Assembly (NCBI RefSeq): GCF_035594125.1 | Contig: NC_087192.1 | Coordinates: 6,168,501 to 6,232,500 of the forward strand | DNA length: 64,000 bases | Direction: 5' to 3' | Source: Scylla paramamosain | Taxonomy: Eukaryota; Arthropoda; Malacostraca; Decapoda; Portunidae | Part shown: in pieces, positions 13,756 through 28,095 of the stretch | Layout of the letters: each line of letters opens with the position of its first letter | How positions within the stretch are numbered: position 1 is the stretch's first letter | Notes under the pieces: generated by a model | What the model saw: the letters and a program-made list of their open reading frames with translations, nothing else | Told to the model about the DNA's origin: nothing | Database searches by the model: none | Translations under genes and position numbers: made by a program

Positions 13756-14690
13756 ATTCATACCACGGTTTTCTGCTCTATCTCCTCTTCCTCTTCCTGC
13801 TCCATCTCTTTCCCATTCTCATCATTTCTTTATCTTTCTTCTCTTACTGATATTACCATCATTATTCCTCGCCTGTCCCCCTCCGCCTATTCCTCCTCTT
13901 CCTCTTCCTCGTCTTCTTCCTTCACACCCTCCTTCTGTTATTCCTTTTAAATTTCATCTTCCTTATTTTCTCTCCTACGCCTTTTTTTTTCTTTTTTTTC
14001 TCGCTTCTTTCTGTATCTTCTTACTTTTCTTCTTCCTTATCCTTTCCATCTCGTCTTCCTTATTCTTCAACTCATTTTTAGTTTATTTATTTATCTATTT
14101 TTTTTTTTTTTTCCTTTTCATTCTTATTCTTCCTTCAGTGTCTTCCTTCTTTTAATCTCCCTTTTAGCTTCCTTCTTTATTCTTCTGTCTCGTATGCCTA
14201 CTTTTGTTTTTTTTTTTTTTCTCCTTCCTTTTTCATCCGTCTCCTTCCTCCTGTACCAATAGCTTCCTTTTACCCTTATTCCTTCATTTAACCCTTTCTT
14301 CTAGCCTTTTACTGCCTTCTTTTACCTCTTTTAGCTTTCTTACTTATCCTTCTGTCTTCTACTCTTCCTTCTTTTAGTTTTGTTCTTTTCTTCTTTCCTC
14401 ATCCTCGTCCTTTTTTCTTTCTTTCCTCTTTTACTTTCAGCCTCCTACTTTAACTTTCTTTTCTTTTTTTTTCTCTTTTTCCTTCCTCTTAATTCTCTTC
14501 CCCTTTTTTTCTATTACACTCTTACTTTCAGCCTTTTTTCTTAGCCTTCCGCCTTTCATCCTTTAACTTTTTCTCTTCCTTCCTTCTCATCCTTGTCCTT
14601 TTTTTTTTTAATCTTCCTTTCAGATTTCTTCCTTAGCCTTTTACTTTTCTTCATCTTCCTTCCTTCTCATCCTTCTCCTTCTAGACGTGA
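13753..14690. repeat. Polypyrimidine domain with recurring CCTTCTTTTAG phrases
   Basis: Nearly a kilobase of C/T on the plus strand with recurrent TTTTAGCTTCCTT, CTTTCAGCCT and CTTCCTTCTCATCCTT phrases, consistent with an old diverged tandem array. No gene. Confidence 0.7.
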
Positions 14691-15180
<490 letters not shown>

Positions 15181-15422
15181 ATTTCCATTTTTTTCTTTCT
15201 TTTTTTCTTCCTCTCTCTCTTTCATGTCCGTTTTTTTTTTTTAAGGACGTTTTAGGATGTGTTGATTTTGTATCCTTTTCTTATTTTTCTTAAGGGGATA
15301 TTTACTTTAGTTTGCGTGTGTTGTGTTTACGCGTGTGCATGGATCACTTCTCTTAGAAATTACTTTTTTTTATTTCTTTGTTTGTTCTTATTGCTATTTA
15401 TACTTCCTACCAACCTGTATTG

Positions 15423-15425
<3 letters not shown>

Positions 15426-15499
<74 letters not shown>
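15426..15499. repeat. (CT)37 array
   Basis: Uninterrupted run. Confidence 0.97.
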
Positions 15500-15503
<4 letters not shown>

Positions 15504-15763
15504 TATTCTTTACTCTTTAAATTAAGTAAAAAATGCAAGTCTTTTCATTTTTTCCCTTCTTTTCTATCTCGTCTTCCCTCCTCCGTTCTCCTCTTGCCTC
15601 CTGCTATCAATTTTCCTTTACCTCTTCTCCCGGCACCACTTGCTCCCTCATCCCGAACCCACTCTTGTCTCACCCACTCATCTCTCTTTTCATCTCAACT
15701 TCTCCTTCACTTCCCCACTTCCTACACCTCTCTCTCTTCCCGTCTCTCCTTCATTTCCTATGT

Positions 15764-15867
<104 letters not shown>

Positions 15868-16176
15868 TCTCTCTTTTCATTCCTCCTCCTCTTTGACCCT
15901 CTCGTCCTCGTCAGTCACACGCTCTGCTCATTAAATCTATTAACATGTCAAATTCCTTTTTTTTTTATCATTTTCTCATTGAATTGTCTTTTTTTTTTTT
16001 TTTACTTAATTTCGTCTCTTTTTCTCTGCTCGGCCTCAGTATCACAAAAAAAATTTCTCTCTGTCAGATATTGTGTTCATCTCTTTATTGTTTTCATTTC
16101 GTTCTAGTTCGAAGGCGTGTTTTTCCTTGTTTGGTTCTCTATATGTATATTTGTGTGTCTGTGTCTAGTACCTTTC

Positions 16177-16304
<128 letters not shown>

Positions 16305-16329
16305 AATCTCTTAGAACATTTTCTCCCTA

Positions 16330-17030
16330 CCCTCTTCTCTTTTTTTCCTTTACTCCCCTTCCATCTCTTTCTCTTTTATGTCTTCCAACTGCTTCTCCTC
16401 TTTTCTTACACTCTTACACTTACACCTTTTGCGTCAGTCTTTCCTACCCATCTCTTTCTCTCTCCTGCTTCTATGTTCTCTTATCCATCTCTTTCTCTTC
16501 GTCTGAGTCTGTGTTTTCCTCGCATGTCTATTTTTCACTCACCTCCTCTTGTCATTATATCCTTCCACTTGTTTTCCTTATGCTTACCTCCATTCCACCT
16601 TCCCTCCACTTACTTTCCCTCCATCTGTTCCTACCTCGTCTCCACTTATCTTTCTCCATCATGCTTGCATCGCACCATATCTCCACCTAGTTATCTGTAC
16701 TCCACTTAACTTCCTTCTATTTTCCACTCCTTACGTCCATATTTTTTTCATCTTAGCTTTCTTCCTCATACTTACCACCACTCTTCCTTACCTTCACTTG
16801 TAATCTGCCTTGCCTTCAACTACCCCTATTGTACCTCAAGTCCACCCATCTCTCCTTCATCTGTCCCTACCTCGTCCATATCTTACCTCATGCTTACTGT
16901 CATTCACTGTTACTTCTTTCTATATGTACTTCACTTGACCTAAACAAATCTCCACTCCAGACCTTCCACAAAGCTTACCTCCACTCACTCTGCATCCCAC
17001 ATCGTTCCTCTCCCCAAGCTCCACCGGCGA
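16330..17030. repeat. Diverged tandem repeat, ~235-bp period
   Basis: The phrase CATCTGT(T/C)CCTACCTCGTC occurs at 16622 and 16858, each followed by a catgcttac/catgcttgc phrase and a TACTCCACTTAAC/TACTTCACTTGAC phrase. Plus-strand open frames here are repeat translations. Confidence 0.65.
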
Positions 17031-17163
17031 TATTCTGTTGATGATTTCAATCTTGCTCGGAGGAACTGTAGGGGAGAAGGAGAAAAAGGTGCGTATGAAA
17101 ACTTACGGTTAATGTATTAGAGAGGATAATTAGTGCTGGTATCCGTGTTCGAGGTAATGCTCA

Positions 17164-17554
17164 TGGTGTAAATGGAGAGTTGTGGTGATGGTTGAAATGG
17201 TGGTGATGGTGGTGGTGATGGTGGTGGTGGTGGTGGTGGTGGTGGCGATGATGTGTGATAATCACAATGTTAATTATCGTATATACAGTTCTTGACAGGA
17301 ATTATTAATATAGAGTATCCATGCATACACAATGGCGATGGGGAGGCAACAGCAGTCAATACGCATTATACCCGGATGTGGAAATATCAGGAAAGACTCA
17401 TTCCACCAGCAAATAAATTACTGGGGAAAAAAAAGGGTTGTTGCATGGAAATTTATAGAATCATATATATAGATAAGAATAATTACGGTACTAGTGGTGG
17501 TGGTGGTGGTGGTGGTGGTGGTGGTGATGGTGGTGGTAGTAGTAGCAGTAGTAA

Positions 17555-17599
<45 letters not shown>

Positions 17600-17605
17600 C
17601 AACAG
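17164..17605. repeat. (GGT)n and (ATT)n arrays
   Basis: (GGT)-rich DNA at 17187-17245, (GGT)n at 17494-17538 and (ATT)n at 17557-17600. Confidence 0.9.
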
Positions 17606-17688
17606 CAACAAGACCAAAAATTCTCAAACAACGCCATCATTAGAAACTGCAGGCACCATTCGAACGTGACGATTTTCAGAAATGGTTC

Positions 17689-17690
<2 letters not shown>

Positions 17691-17782
<92 letters not shown>

Positions 17783-17849
17783 CTAGTGTTAAAACATTCC
17801 GTAGATGTGAAATTAATTTTATTTAAATATTTCCTATTACCGAATGAGG

Positions 17850-17922
<73 letters not shown>

Positions 17923-17984
17923 AAAAGGAAGAGGAGGAGAAAGAGGAGGAGGAGGAGGTAAATTTTTTGGGGATCAGAGTACGT

Positions 17985-18074
<90 letters not shown>
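17691..18074. repeat. (AG)n, (GT)n, (GA)n cluster
   Basis: (AG)n 17691-17780, (GT)n 17851-17919 and (GA)n 17989-18074. A short GGA tract lies at 17931-17957. Confidence 0.97.
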
Positions 18075-18077
<3 letters not shown>

Positions 18078-18159
18078 GGAGGTGGTGAGGTGGAGAAAAG
18101 CGTTGTCAAGGTAAGGAAAACTGGGTGATAGAGTTGATGAGGTGAGATATAAGGTAAGT

Positions 18160-19280
18160 GAATGGTGGTGGTGGTGGTGGTGGTGGTGGTGAGGACGCGT
18201 GCCAGATGCTGTAAGGGAAAAGATGTCGAGAATGTAAAGGTGGAAAAGGAAAAGCTAAACGAGGAGGAGGAGGAGGAGGAGGAGGAGGGAAGGAAATTTT
18301 GCTCGGACCATTGTGTGGATATTTTCCATATTCTTGCCTCTTTTTCTACAACTTCAATCCCGTTGTGTTTGTAGATGTGCTGAAGATTCGACGGAAAGCA
18401 AGGTAGGGAGGAGGAGGAGGAATACAAAGGAATACAAAGGAAAGCCAAACAGCGACAGACCTTTTCGTCCTTGCAAGGCTCTTTGGTAACTACTTCTAAC
18501 TAGCCATAGGGAAGAGAGACAGGACAGTATAGCAGAAGGAGGAGGAGGATGTGGGGAAGGAAGAGATGAAAAAGAAGAGGAAGGCAAAAGAAGAGAGAAA
18601 AAAGACAAGAACAAAGAATCTAAAAAATCTCAAAAAAATAAATAAAATAAAAAAATCGTGTTTTGAAATTTCACACTAAAAATAACTAGCATATCTAACT
18701 TCCAGAAAAAAAAATAAAAGCAAAACTAATTACTTGCTAACATCACACACCCAAAAACAACAAAATCAGCAACGAAAAACATACAGCAAAAATATTATGA
18801 GAAAAAAAGGATACTGTTTAAAATCAAGTGGAATTTTTTTATTCAGAATTTGGGTGAAGTTTGCGGTCCGAGGGAAGGTAAACGCGACCTGGATGTCCCT
18901 CTTCTCAAAGGATGGACGCATCATGGAGGAGATGAAGACGGAGAGGAAAGGGAAGAGTAAATGAGGAGGAGGAGGAGGAGGAGGAAAGAAGATCGTGGCA
19001 AGGGGAGGAGGAGCTGGATGGAGATGGGAAGAGAAAGGAGGAGGAGGAGGAGGAGGAGAAGGTGGACAATATAGGAGAGAAAAAGGTGGAAGAGGATAAG
19101 AAAATAAGGGGAAAAATGAAAGGATAGTTTAAGCTAAAGGAACAGGGATAGAGAAGGAGGAGGAGTAGGGGGAAGAAGAAAAGATGGGAGAAAAAAGGAG
19201 AAAAAAAAGCGAAAGCATAAGGAAAGGAAATGGAAAAAGGAGAGGGACAAATAGCATGAGGCAGTCAGCAAAGAAAAAAG
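18160..19280. repeat. Purine-rich stretch with (GGT)n and (GGA)n patches
   Basis: (GGT)n at 18162-18190 and GGA patches at 18262-18289, 18406-18420, 18537-18550, 18964-18985 and 19037-19058. No gene. Confidence 0.8.
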
Positions 19281-19503
19281 TGAACCATGAAGAAATACAT
19301 TAGAGATCAAGAAAAAAATAACTGCACAAAATAAGAAGAATAATCATTATATATGTGTCAATTTGCTTCTTTTGTATATCCGTATGTGTGTGTTTGTCTC
19401 TCTCTCTTACCTGGTGATATACAAAAAAGAAACTCACATTTTCGTTTACTTGGCCTGTACGTGTATGCATGTGTTTACCTGTCTCCCTCTCCCTCTCTCT
19501 TAC

Positions 19504-19706
19504 CTATAACGGAGAGCTCAACCCAGGCCTGGCGGGAGTTGGTTTCCTTGTAGTCGACGCGGCATCGGTAGCGGCGGGCGTCCGTGGTGGTCACGTTGGA
19601 CAGGTGCAGGACGGGCGGGTGCTCGTAGGGAAGGTACCTGGCGCGGCCCCCGAACACCGCCTTCTCTGACCAGTCGGACGTGCGCTCTATGTGCCGCTGG
19701 TCATAA
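19504..19706 (-). CDS. Sidestep-like exon: C-terminal half of Ig1
   Basis: The 203-bp exon has an acceptor ctctcccacag and donor gtaaga. It reads YDQRHIERTSDWSEKAVFGG and continues with a strand pattern ending DARRYRCRVDYKE and then WVELSVI. The DxxxYxC motif carries the F-strand Cys that pairs with the Cys of exon 39434-39296. The usual Gly of DxGxYxC is Arg here. HLSNVT contains an N-glycosylation sequon. 'Y-C-R-V-D-(F/Y)-K' followed by a 'V-L-V-I' strand is a hallmark of Sidestep Ig1. It is markedly GC-rich relative to the surrounding intron. It ends in phase 1, so in the family the next exon should begin with the 'VPP' linker to Ig2. Confidence 0.88.
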
Positions 19707-20459
19707 CTGTGGGAGAGAAAAAAGATGATGGTTCAGACAATGGAGGGAGGGAGAGAGGGAGTTAGGGAAGGGAGGGAAGAATGAGGGCGGGAAAAAGGGA
19801 TTCTATTCGTAGGTGTAGAAGAAAAGTAAGGTACAGGTAAAAAAAAAAAAAAAGAAAAAAAAAGTAGGAACGGAAGAAGGATCGGAGGAAGGAGACAGGG
19901 AAGGAGGAATGAAGGAAGAGAGAATCCTTGTTCATAGGTGCAGAAAAAAAAGAAAGGTAAAGTTTAAAAAAAAATGAGGATGAGAAGAATGGGCGTAGGA
20001 AGGAAGAGGGAGAGGATGAAGAAAGTGCAAGGTTGGGAATGAGAAGAGAGGTATTCGCGTTTAAACGGACTCACAAAAAGCAGAATGGATAGATGGCGAA
20101 AAATGTACGAAATGAGATTCCAACCGGGCTAGACTGACAAGATTTTGTAGCCCAGGTTGAGTTACGGAGCAGGAATGCGTTTTGTACTTAAAATATTTTG
20201 TACAAAGAGGCCGGAACAGTCACCCCTTTGATGGATGTGTGAAGAAAAGCTGAAGTTTTCTAACTCTAAAAGGTTGGTTTCAAAAGAGGGTGGTTTTATA
20301 GGTAGATTGAGAATAAATAATTGTACAGATGAAGTAAATATACTGAACAAGAGAAAAGTTATAGGTTGGTTGCTACACACACACACACACACACACAGTC
20401 CTCGCCACTCCACACAACAGATGACACCTGGAGTACAAAAAGGCAGGACAATGTGATTA

Positions 20460-20650
20460 AGCCCAAGTAGCGCCCAGCCTTGCCGGGTCCCCGAGCACAA
20501 GAAGAGCACACGATTTGCTTCGTCATTACTAATTAAGACCCGGGCTACGAGACTTCCTCTTTGTTGACATTAATTAATTAAGGTTAATCTCGACCCACAC
20601 AATCATCCGCTCGTGTGTGCTTTGCTAATTGAGTTTTTCTTCTTTTTATT
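20460..20650. promoter_or_regulatory. Unique intronic island with homeodomain-type cores
   Basis: Carries ACTAATTAAG, ATTAATTAATTAAGG and GCTAATTGAG within 110 bp. TAAT-core clusters are typical homeodomain targets. It stands between an (AC)n and a (CT)n array and is free of repeats itself. Function is inferred from motif content only. Confidence 0.25.
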
Positions 20651-20711
20651 TTACTTTCCTGGACACGTCGAGGGCGAAAGTCGAGAACTAAAATTGGTAA
20701 TTAAGCATGTA

Positions 20712-20716
<5 letters not shown>

Positions 20717-20801
<85 letters not shown>

Positions 20802-20855
20802 CTTGCCTATGCCTCTTTTTGGCTTTGTCTTTCTGTTTATTTGTCTGTTCGTTTG

Positions 20856-20938
<83 letters not shown>
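20717..20938. repeat. Two (CT)n arrays
   Basis: (CT)n at 20717-20798 and 20860-20938 with a 61-bp unique spacer. Confidence 0.97.
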
Positions 20939-20940
<2 letters not shown>

Positions 20941-21224
20941 CTCTTCTCCCTCCCCATCCCTCTTTCTTTCTCCTTTATCTAATTAAAACGATAATTTACC
21001 CACCAACTACAGGCCACGCTCACAGCAGGAAATTAAAAGCTAATATGTCCGTCTGACACAAGAAAGAGGGGTTTAAAGAGTTACACGTAATGTGAAGCTT
21101 TTTTAAGATTCAATCGGAGCCTGACAAAAAAAAAGTGTTACACAGCACCAATCATTATACGAATTGTTATGTCATCAGAGATTTGGTTCATAGCAAGAAA
21201 TGAGATAATTCATGGATGTATCAA

Positions 21225-21291
<67 letters not shown>
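21225..21291. repeat. (ATT)22 array
   Basis: Uninterrupted trinucleotide run. Confidence 0.97.
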
Positions 21292-21380
21292 TTCAGGGAA
21301 ACCGATTGGAGGGGTGTGTAGAATGACAGGGAAAGGGGTGGCGGAGGGAGGGATGACATGAAAAGCGATGCCGTCCGCCA

Positions 21381-21737
<357 letters not shown>

Positions 21738-21979
21738 GCACCATCCGTATAATAAATTTATATACGAGATATATATAGTGTCCCTTTCACTCGTAGCAAA
21801 ATTCCTGTTTAATCAGTATACATGGAAACCTATCATTCAAATAATTTCACAGAGTTCTTTTTAATTATTATTGCTATTGTAAAAGAAAATAAAAAGGAAA
21901 AATATAGTCCACTGACAGAAATTCAATAAAAAAAATACTGCCAAAAAGAAAAGAAAAAAAACCGTACACTGAAATAATT

Positions 21980-21981
<2 letters not shown>

Positions 21982-22063
<82 letters not shown>

Positions 22064-22076
22064 GAGAGAGACAGAG
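21982..22076. repeat. (GA)n array
   Basis: Clean to 22054, then interrupted by GACAGA. Confidence 0.95.
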
Positions 22077-22138
22077 AAAAGGAAATATTCCAATCATTCA
22101 AATAAACGAAAAAAGAGAAAAAAAATATACATATACAT

Positions 22139-22147
<9 letters not shown>

Positions 22148-22233
<86 letters not shown>
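22148..22233. repeat. (TA)43 array
   Basis: Preceded by ATACATACATAC steps at 22130-22145. Confidence 0.97.
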
Positions 22234-22234
<1 letters not shown>

Positions 22235-22560
22235 CAGAATAACGCAGTCATGATATACATACATAATACTGATTTCTTTTCTTTCATTAGGCGTTTTTTT
22301 TTTCATTCTTTTATGAGGCAATGAGCGGCCAGTAATGTCTCGCAGGTAATAGGTGTTAATGAAACGCTTCAAATTTTACGGTGATTCACTCGTGTTTTTA
22401 TCCACCCCGTTAATTCGTCAGGAGTGGCCTCGATAAAGGAGCAAAAAAGTATATATATGATGCGCGCGATCACTGATTATAACGACCATCAAGTCCTCGT
22501 ATTAATTTTCATTGCTGATATCTGAACAGTAATTCCCTGACGGTACAACTTCTGGTGACT
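22234..22560. other. Unique intronic island
   Basis: Mixed-composition sequence without repeats or exon features, between (TA)n and (CTA)n arrays. Confidence 0.4.
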
Positions 22561-22624
22561 CTATTATTTATTGTTATTACCGCTGGTGCTAGTGCTGGTC
22601 CTAATAATTTTGCTATCAACAGTA

Positions 22625-22796
22625 ATTCTACTACAACTACTATTACTACTACTACTATTACTACTACTACTACTACTTCTACTACTACTACTACTACTAC
22701 TACTATTACTACTAAAAATCCTACTGCGGCTGGTACTAGTGATCCTATTCATTCAAGTTTATATTATTACTACCAATAATTCTACTACTACTACTT

Positions 22797-22847
<51 letters not shown>

Positions 22848-22880
22848 GTACTACTACTACTTCTACTAGTACTATTATTA
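22625..22880. repeat. (CTA)n microsatellite
   Basis: Two long CTA/TTA-type blocks at 22625-22715 and 22781-22880. Confidence 0.95.
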
Positions 22881-23082
22881 CAATCACCAAATTACATCGC
22901 AATAAACCAAAGAAACAAAACAAGAAGGTCATCGAAGAAAAACAAACAGAAAACGTAACAGAAGAAACGGAAAAAATAAATAAATAAATAAGACATTAAT
23001 AAGAACGACAAAAAAAAATAAAAAATCAAGAAAGCGAAAGGAACGTGCCTTACTAGCAACCACAGCAGTAAAACACCCACGC

Positions 23083-23114
<32 letters not shown>

Positions 23115-23498
23115 TAAAAAAAAAATAAACAAATAAATAAAAATAAAAGGCTAACTCCCTCTCCCCTCAACACCCCCCCCCATATAAACATACACATTTA
23201 TACACCGCAAAATAATAACAAAAGCAATACTACACACACCGCACCTTTAACATTCGTTCAATAAGCAAACGCCCACGTACGTTGACCGAGAATGGCTGGT
23301 ACAAATTAAATGCATAAATAAACAGACGAATCGAAAGAGACGGAGGGAGGGAGAGAGAGAAACACAGAAATAAAAAAGGAAAAAAAAACGTAAGGGAAAC
23401 ACAAAATAATAATGAGACAGAATGACGTCTGCCTCGGAGGTTTGTCTGCGCTCTTAAGTGTCCTTGAGGAGAGAGAAGAGGAGACACGCAATTTGTGT

Positions 23499-23866
<368 letters not shown>

Positions 23867-23869
<3 letters not shown>

Positions 23870-24955
23870 TTGAAGCCGGAGGAGGAAGAGGGAGAGGAGG
23901 AAGAAGAAAGAAAAGGTCGGCTGCAAGAAATTGGAACACTTGTGTCTCAAGAACAATCGTATCTGTTATTGTTTCCTCATCAAGGTGAATTACACTCCCA
24001 GAAATTACTCCAACCACGGCAGAAATAGAAAGAGAAATGGAAATGTCAGCGGTACACAAATTCGCACACTGATAGACGGCAGACAGACAGACGCTTGTCA
24101 CAATAAAAATGTATCTTCTTTTTATCATCAATTGTACATGAATTCACAGACAGTAATGGAGATAGAAAGTAAGACAGACAGACGGGTAGGTACATAAAGG
24201 GAAAAATGAAATATGCAATCAAATAAAGAGAAAAAAAATGACAAGTAAATACACAGAGGTAGCAACAATACACTCAGCGAAATATATGAATAGACAAAGA
24301 AAATGATGCATACTGGATGGAACAGAAAAGATAGACAGGTAGAGAGAAAGACAGGTGGGCAAAGACAGAAAGTAAGAAATGATAGAGAGGGAAAATTTAA
24401 AGAAGGACAAAAACATACGAAGACAAAGTGAAAACAAAGATGACAAAAAAAAAAAACAGAAAACAGGATGACGAAAAAACGCATAACAAACAGAAATATA
24501 AAAAAAAAGATGGATAAACGATAGTCAAGTAAACAAATTAACACATGGCAAACCTAAAGAAAACGACGACTCATCTACACACTTCCGCTAAGAATGACTG
24601 AGGTTATGACTGGGGTAGAGAGAGGAAGATAGAGAACAGAAGAGTGATAGGAGATGGAAGACTGAGTGATGTAAGAGAAGCAGGGAGTCAGCTGGCAGTG
24701 TAGAGGGAGAGGTCGTGGGTGAGGGGCGCGGAAGAGGAGAAGAAGCAGAAAAAGGAAAGGAGGAGCAGTGAGTGGGGTGTGTATCTGCTCAGGAAGGGGC
24801 CGTAGGTAAAAGGAAGAGAACGGGAGGGGGAGAGAGAGGAGAGGGAGTGAGAGGGGAGGGTGTCTGTTTCATCTCATTAAAAAACAGCGTCGTAGTCAAA
24901 AAGGTAAAAAAATTCTACCTGACTGTCATTCCCTCGTGTATCAGCTACTTTTTTC

Positions 24956-24957
<2 letters not shown>
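23867..24957. other. Purine-rich stretch without genes
   Basis: A/G-rich on the plus strand with scattered GACAGACA. Open frames on the minus strand are Phe/Ser/Leu-rich translations of it. Confidence 0.6.

Positions 24958-25017
<60 letters not shown>
24958..25017. repeat. (CT)30 array
   Basis: Uninterrupted run. Confidence 0.97.
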
Positions 25018-25018
<1 letters not shown>

Positions 25019-25354
25019 GAAGGGTGAGAAGCAGGAGGTTCAAACGTATTCCATTTCACTTTTGATACAATTTCTTATATATTCATTTTCTCACAGGGAA
25101 GAAACAAAATAGTGACGCCTAACTTTAATTAATCTTCCAGAGTTACCCTAAACCAATTAATTCGGCCCCAAAAAGTGCTTCTCCTATGAAAGGGAAGGGA
25201 AGAACCAGACGGAATCGGGAGGGGCCGCAGTAGATTCCCTTAATATTGTAGGAAAGGGAATGCAACGCAGCTTTTCACTACACTTCCGCGCCCTCAATAG
25301 ACTGCCGAGGCGGTAGGGGATTAAATTCTACTCTTTCTCGTGCTGTATTCTGTT

Positions 25355-25615
25355 ATGTGAGGTGAGGTGAGGTTATGTTAGGTGAAACTTTGCTAGGTGA
25401 GGTTAGGTTAGGTAAGTGAAAGGGAGGGAAGTGAATAAGGTAAGGTAAATTAAGGCAAGGTCAGATAGGGTAAGTTAAGGTAGGTTACACTTCGGTAATG
25501 TCAAAGTAAGTTAGTTGAGGTGAGGTACGGTAAGATGAGGCGAGGCAAGGTTATGTAAGATAAACTAAGGTGAAATATGGTAAGATTGGATAAAGTAGTT
25601 AGGTTATCTTATAAA
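25355..25615. repeat. Degenerate AGGTT/AGGTG repeat
   Basis: About 260 bp of pentamer-like units, including GGTTAGGTTAGGT at 25400-25412. The unit resembles the arthropod telomere repeat TTAGG, but units are diverged and the tract is interstitial. Confidence 0.85.
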
Positions 25616-25931
25616 ACTGAGCATCTAAGAATTATCTTTTTATATACAGATAAAAATATAAAAGCAGTAATAGAAAACAAATAAGATAAATGACAGAACC
25701 AGACGGACAGACAGACGGACCTTTTTCGCTTCTTGCCTTCAGTCTCCGGGATGAATTCCACTCAGTTTGAGGCGAGACAGATTAATTTAAACTTCAATAC
25801 CTTACTTCACGGGGCAGACTTTCTTCTGCCTTAGAAACTTGCAAGAGGATCAATCTGAAGCTCTGGGGGCCCTCAAGGCAGACCCAACTCAGTTATTTGG
25901 TAAGGCGAGTCCTGCTGGGGGTCAGTCTGAG

Positions 25932-26040
<109 letters not shown>

Positions 26041-26115
26041 TTCTAAAAGCCACATACCTTGACTCTGAGTTACATTGCGAAAATTAGTATGGTAAAGACC
26101 CACTGTGTTGTGTAC

Positions 26116-26119
<4 letters not shown>

Positions 26120-26173
<54 letters not shown>

Positions 26174-26293
26174 ATGGTTGGTTAGTTGGCGGTGGTAATG
26201 GCGGTGTCATGGCAGTCACGTGTCGTAATTGGATTGTAGTTGGTAATTGTGTTGTGGTGTTTCTACCTGATTGGCTGCGGTAATCATGTACGT

Positions 26294-26376
<83 letters not shown>
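26120..26376. repeat. Two (GT)n arrays
   Basis: (GT)n at 26120-26172 and 26299-26376. The sequence between holds CTGATTGGCTG, an inverted CCAAT-type motif, at 26268. Confidence 0.95.
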
Positions 26377-26377
<1 letters not shown>

Positions 26378-26533
26378 CTAGTGGCGGCCTGACGCGATGG
26401 GCAGCTGGAGTGGTTCATTAACGATGTCAATGAGGTAATTACGGACTCAGATAATCAGGGAAGCGAACACGGAAAGTCACTAACACATCACGACTTTTTT
26501 CCTCTCCCTCTTTCTCTTCCTCCATAACACTTC

Positions 26534-26535
<2 letters not shown>

Positions 26536-26604
<69 letters not shown>
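26536..26604. repeat. (CT)34 array
   Basis: Uninterrupted run. Confidence 0.97.
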
Positions 26605-26608
<4 letters not shown>

Positions 26609-27825
26609 CTCAGAATTCCAGCCTCGCTTAAGAACTCCGCACACCAGGTCAGTAATTTTAGTTGTTCGTAATAACCGCGCTATCCACCATGCGGAGGGAG
26701 GGTGGAAAGAGTGGAGAGGAAGGGGAGGAAGGGGTTGATGGACGGTGGAGAGCCAGAAAGGGCTGAAGATTGAGGCGTTAAGGGGAAAATGGTTGAGGAC
26801 TTAAGAGGAGGACGGGACTGCGGAGGTCTAGAGGAAGATGTGAGGTTGTGAGGTAGGAGGAAAGCAAGAGGGGACGTGGGAAGTGGGAAGGAAGTTAGAA
26901 GTTGAATGATGGTGACTAAAGGAGAAAGCTGTATGCATGGGAGGTGGGCTGCTGGTGCGGTTTCTCTCTTTCTCCCTCTCTGAAAATCCACCTTTTACTG
27001 ATATTAAACCATACGCAACCCACTACTACTATGATAAAAAACAACTAATTATTTTTCCCCCTCTATTTTTTTTTTTATTACAATATGTTTACTCCACTCC
27101 AGCCTTCTGGTCGTCTAATCTCTCCCTCCCCTCACCCCTCGCTCACCAAAGGCAAGATTCCCAGATGCTTTATCAGGTACTTCACTAAATCAACTTTCAC
27201 TTCCTTCGGTCCTGCATTCATTTTGTGGTTTAGTGAGGCGGAGGTGCTGTAGAGGATGGACTGGGAGATTGAAGTTAAGAGGGCAAAATCACGTTGAAGA
27301 TAAAAAGACTGGAGATGATGGCTGAGTTTGAGGAAGAGCAGGTGTTTAAGATAGGAGGTCCTGAAGAGTTGGAGGTCTTTGGATGAGCGCGAGGAGGGAG
27401 GGCGAGGGGAAAGTGAAGGATGCTGAGTGAGAGGGGGACTAAGGAAGAAAAAAAAAATGGGGGCAGAAAACGAGGAGCTGAAGGCGAGAGTCAAGAAGTG
27501 ATTGAAAGAAACGGAAGGTTCAGTGTGGAAGGCAAAGAGCGGAATGGAGTAGACATGGACTGAGAGACTGAAAGTACGAGGGAAGTATGATAGGCGTGAA
27601 AGAGGAGGAGGAGGAGGAAAAGGAACAGGAAGAGGAAAAGTAGTATGAAGCTGAGAATAGAAAAAAAAAAAGAGAAAGAGAATCGCATATTGCTTTCTAA
27701 CCTCCAAGCTTTTCTAACCTCAAGCTATATCATATTCTTTCGCAACACCAGACAAGACCCAATAAAAAAATTGTACTAGGGGGCACAAGAAGTCACTGAT
27801 GATTTGTTCAGGAGCTAAGGAAATA
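26605..27825. other. Unassigned stretch, purine-rich blocks
   Basis: Purine-rich plus strand at 26690-26930 and 27230-27660. The 191-aa minus-strand open frame is its translation. No exon is supported. Confidence 0.5.
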
Positions 27826-27853
27826 GTAAACAGTAAACAGTAAACACTGTTTA
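27826..27853 (+). promoter_or_regulatory. Three tandem GTAAACA units (forkhead-like)
   Basis: GTAAACA occurs three times head to tail at 27826, 27833 and 27840, followed by CTGTTTA, so the last copy forms an AAACACTGTTTA near-palindrome. GTAAACA matches the forkhead-factor core. It may also be only a 7-bp microsatellite. Confidence 0.3.
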
Positions 27854-28036
27854 GAGTGGCTCCTGTATTTTAAAAAAATCCACGATACAGTGGGTGAGTG
27901 GCTGGCCCAGGGGACAGGTTGTGAATGACTAGTAACAAGGCGCGCGGGAGGACCCCACAAGTGATCCCGCCAAAACAGAAGGGAGACGAGAAGTGTTTTC
28001 AGTGAATAAAATACATAAATGATAAACAATAGTACT

Positions 28037-28037
28037 A

Positions 28038-28084
<47 letters not shown>

Positions 28085-28095
28085 AATAATAAAAG
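28037..28095. repeat. (ATG)n array
   Basis: About 16 GAT units, decaying to AAT. Confidence 0.95.

Noticed and set aside
25355..25615. True chromosome end (telomere)
   Set aside because: Units are degenerate, only 260 bp long and flanked by unique intronic sequence on both sides.
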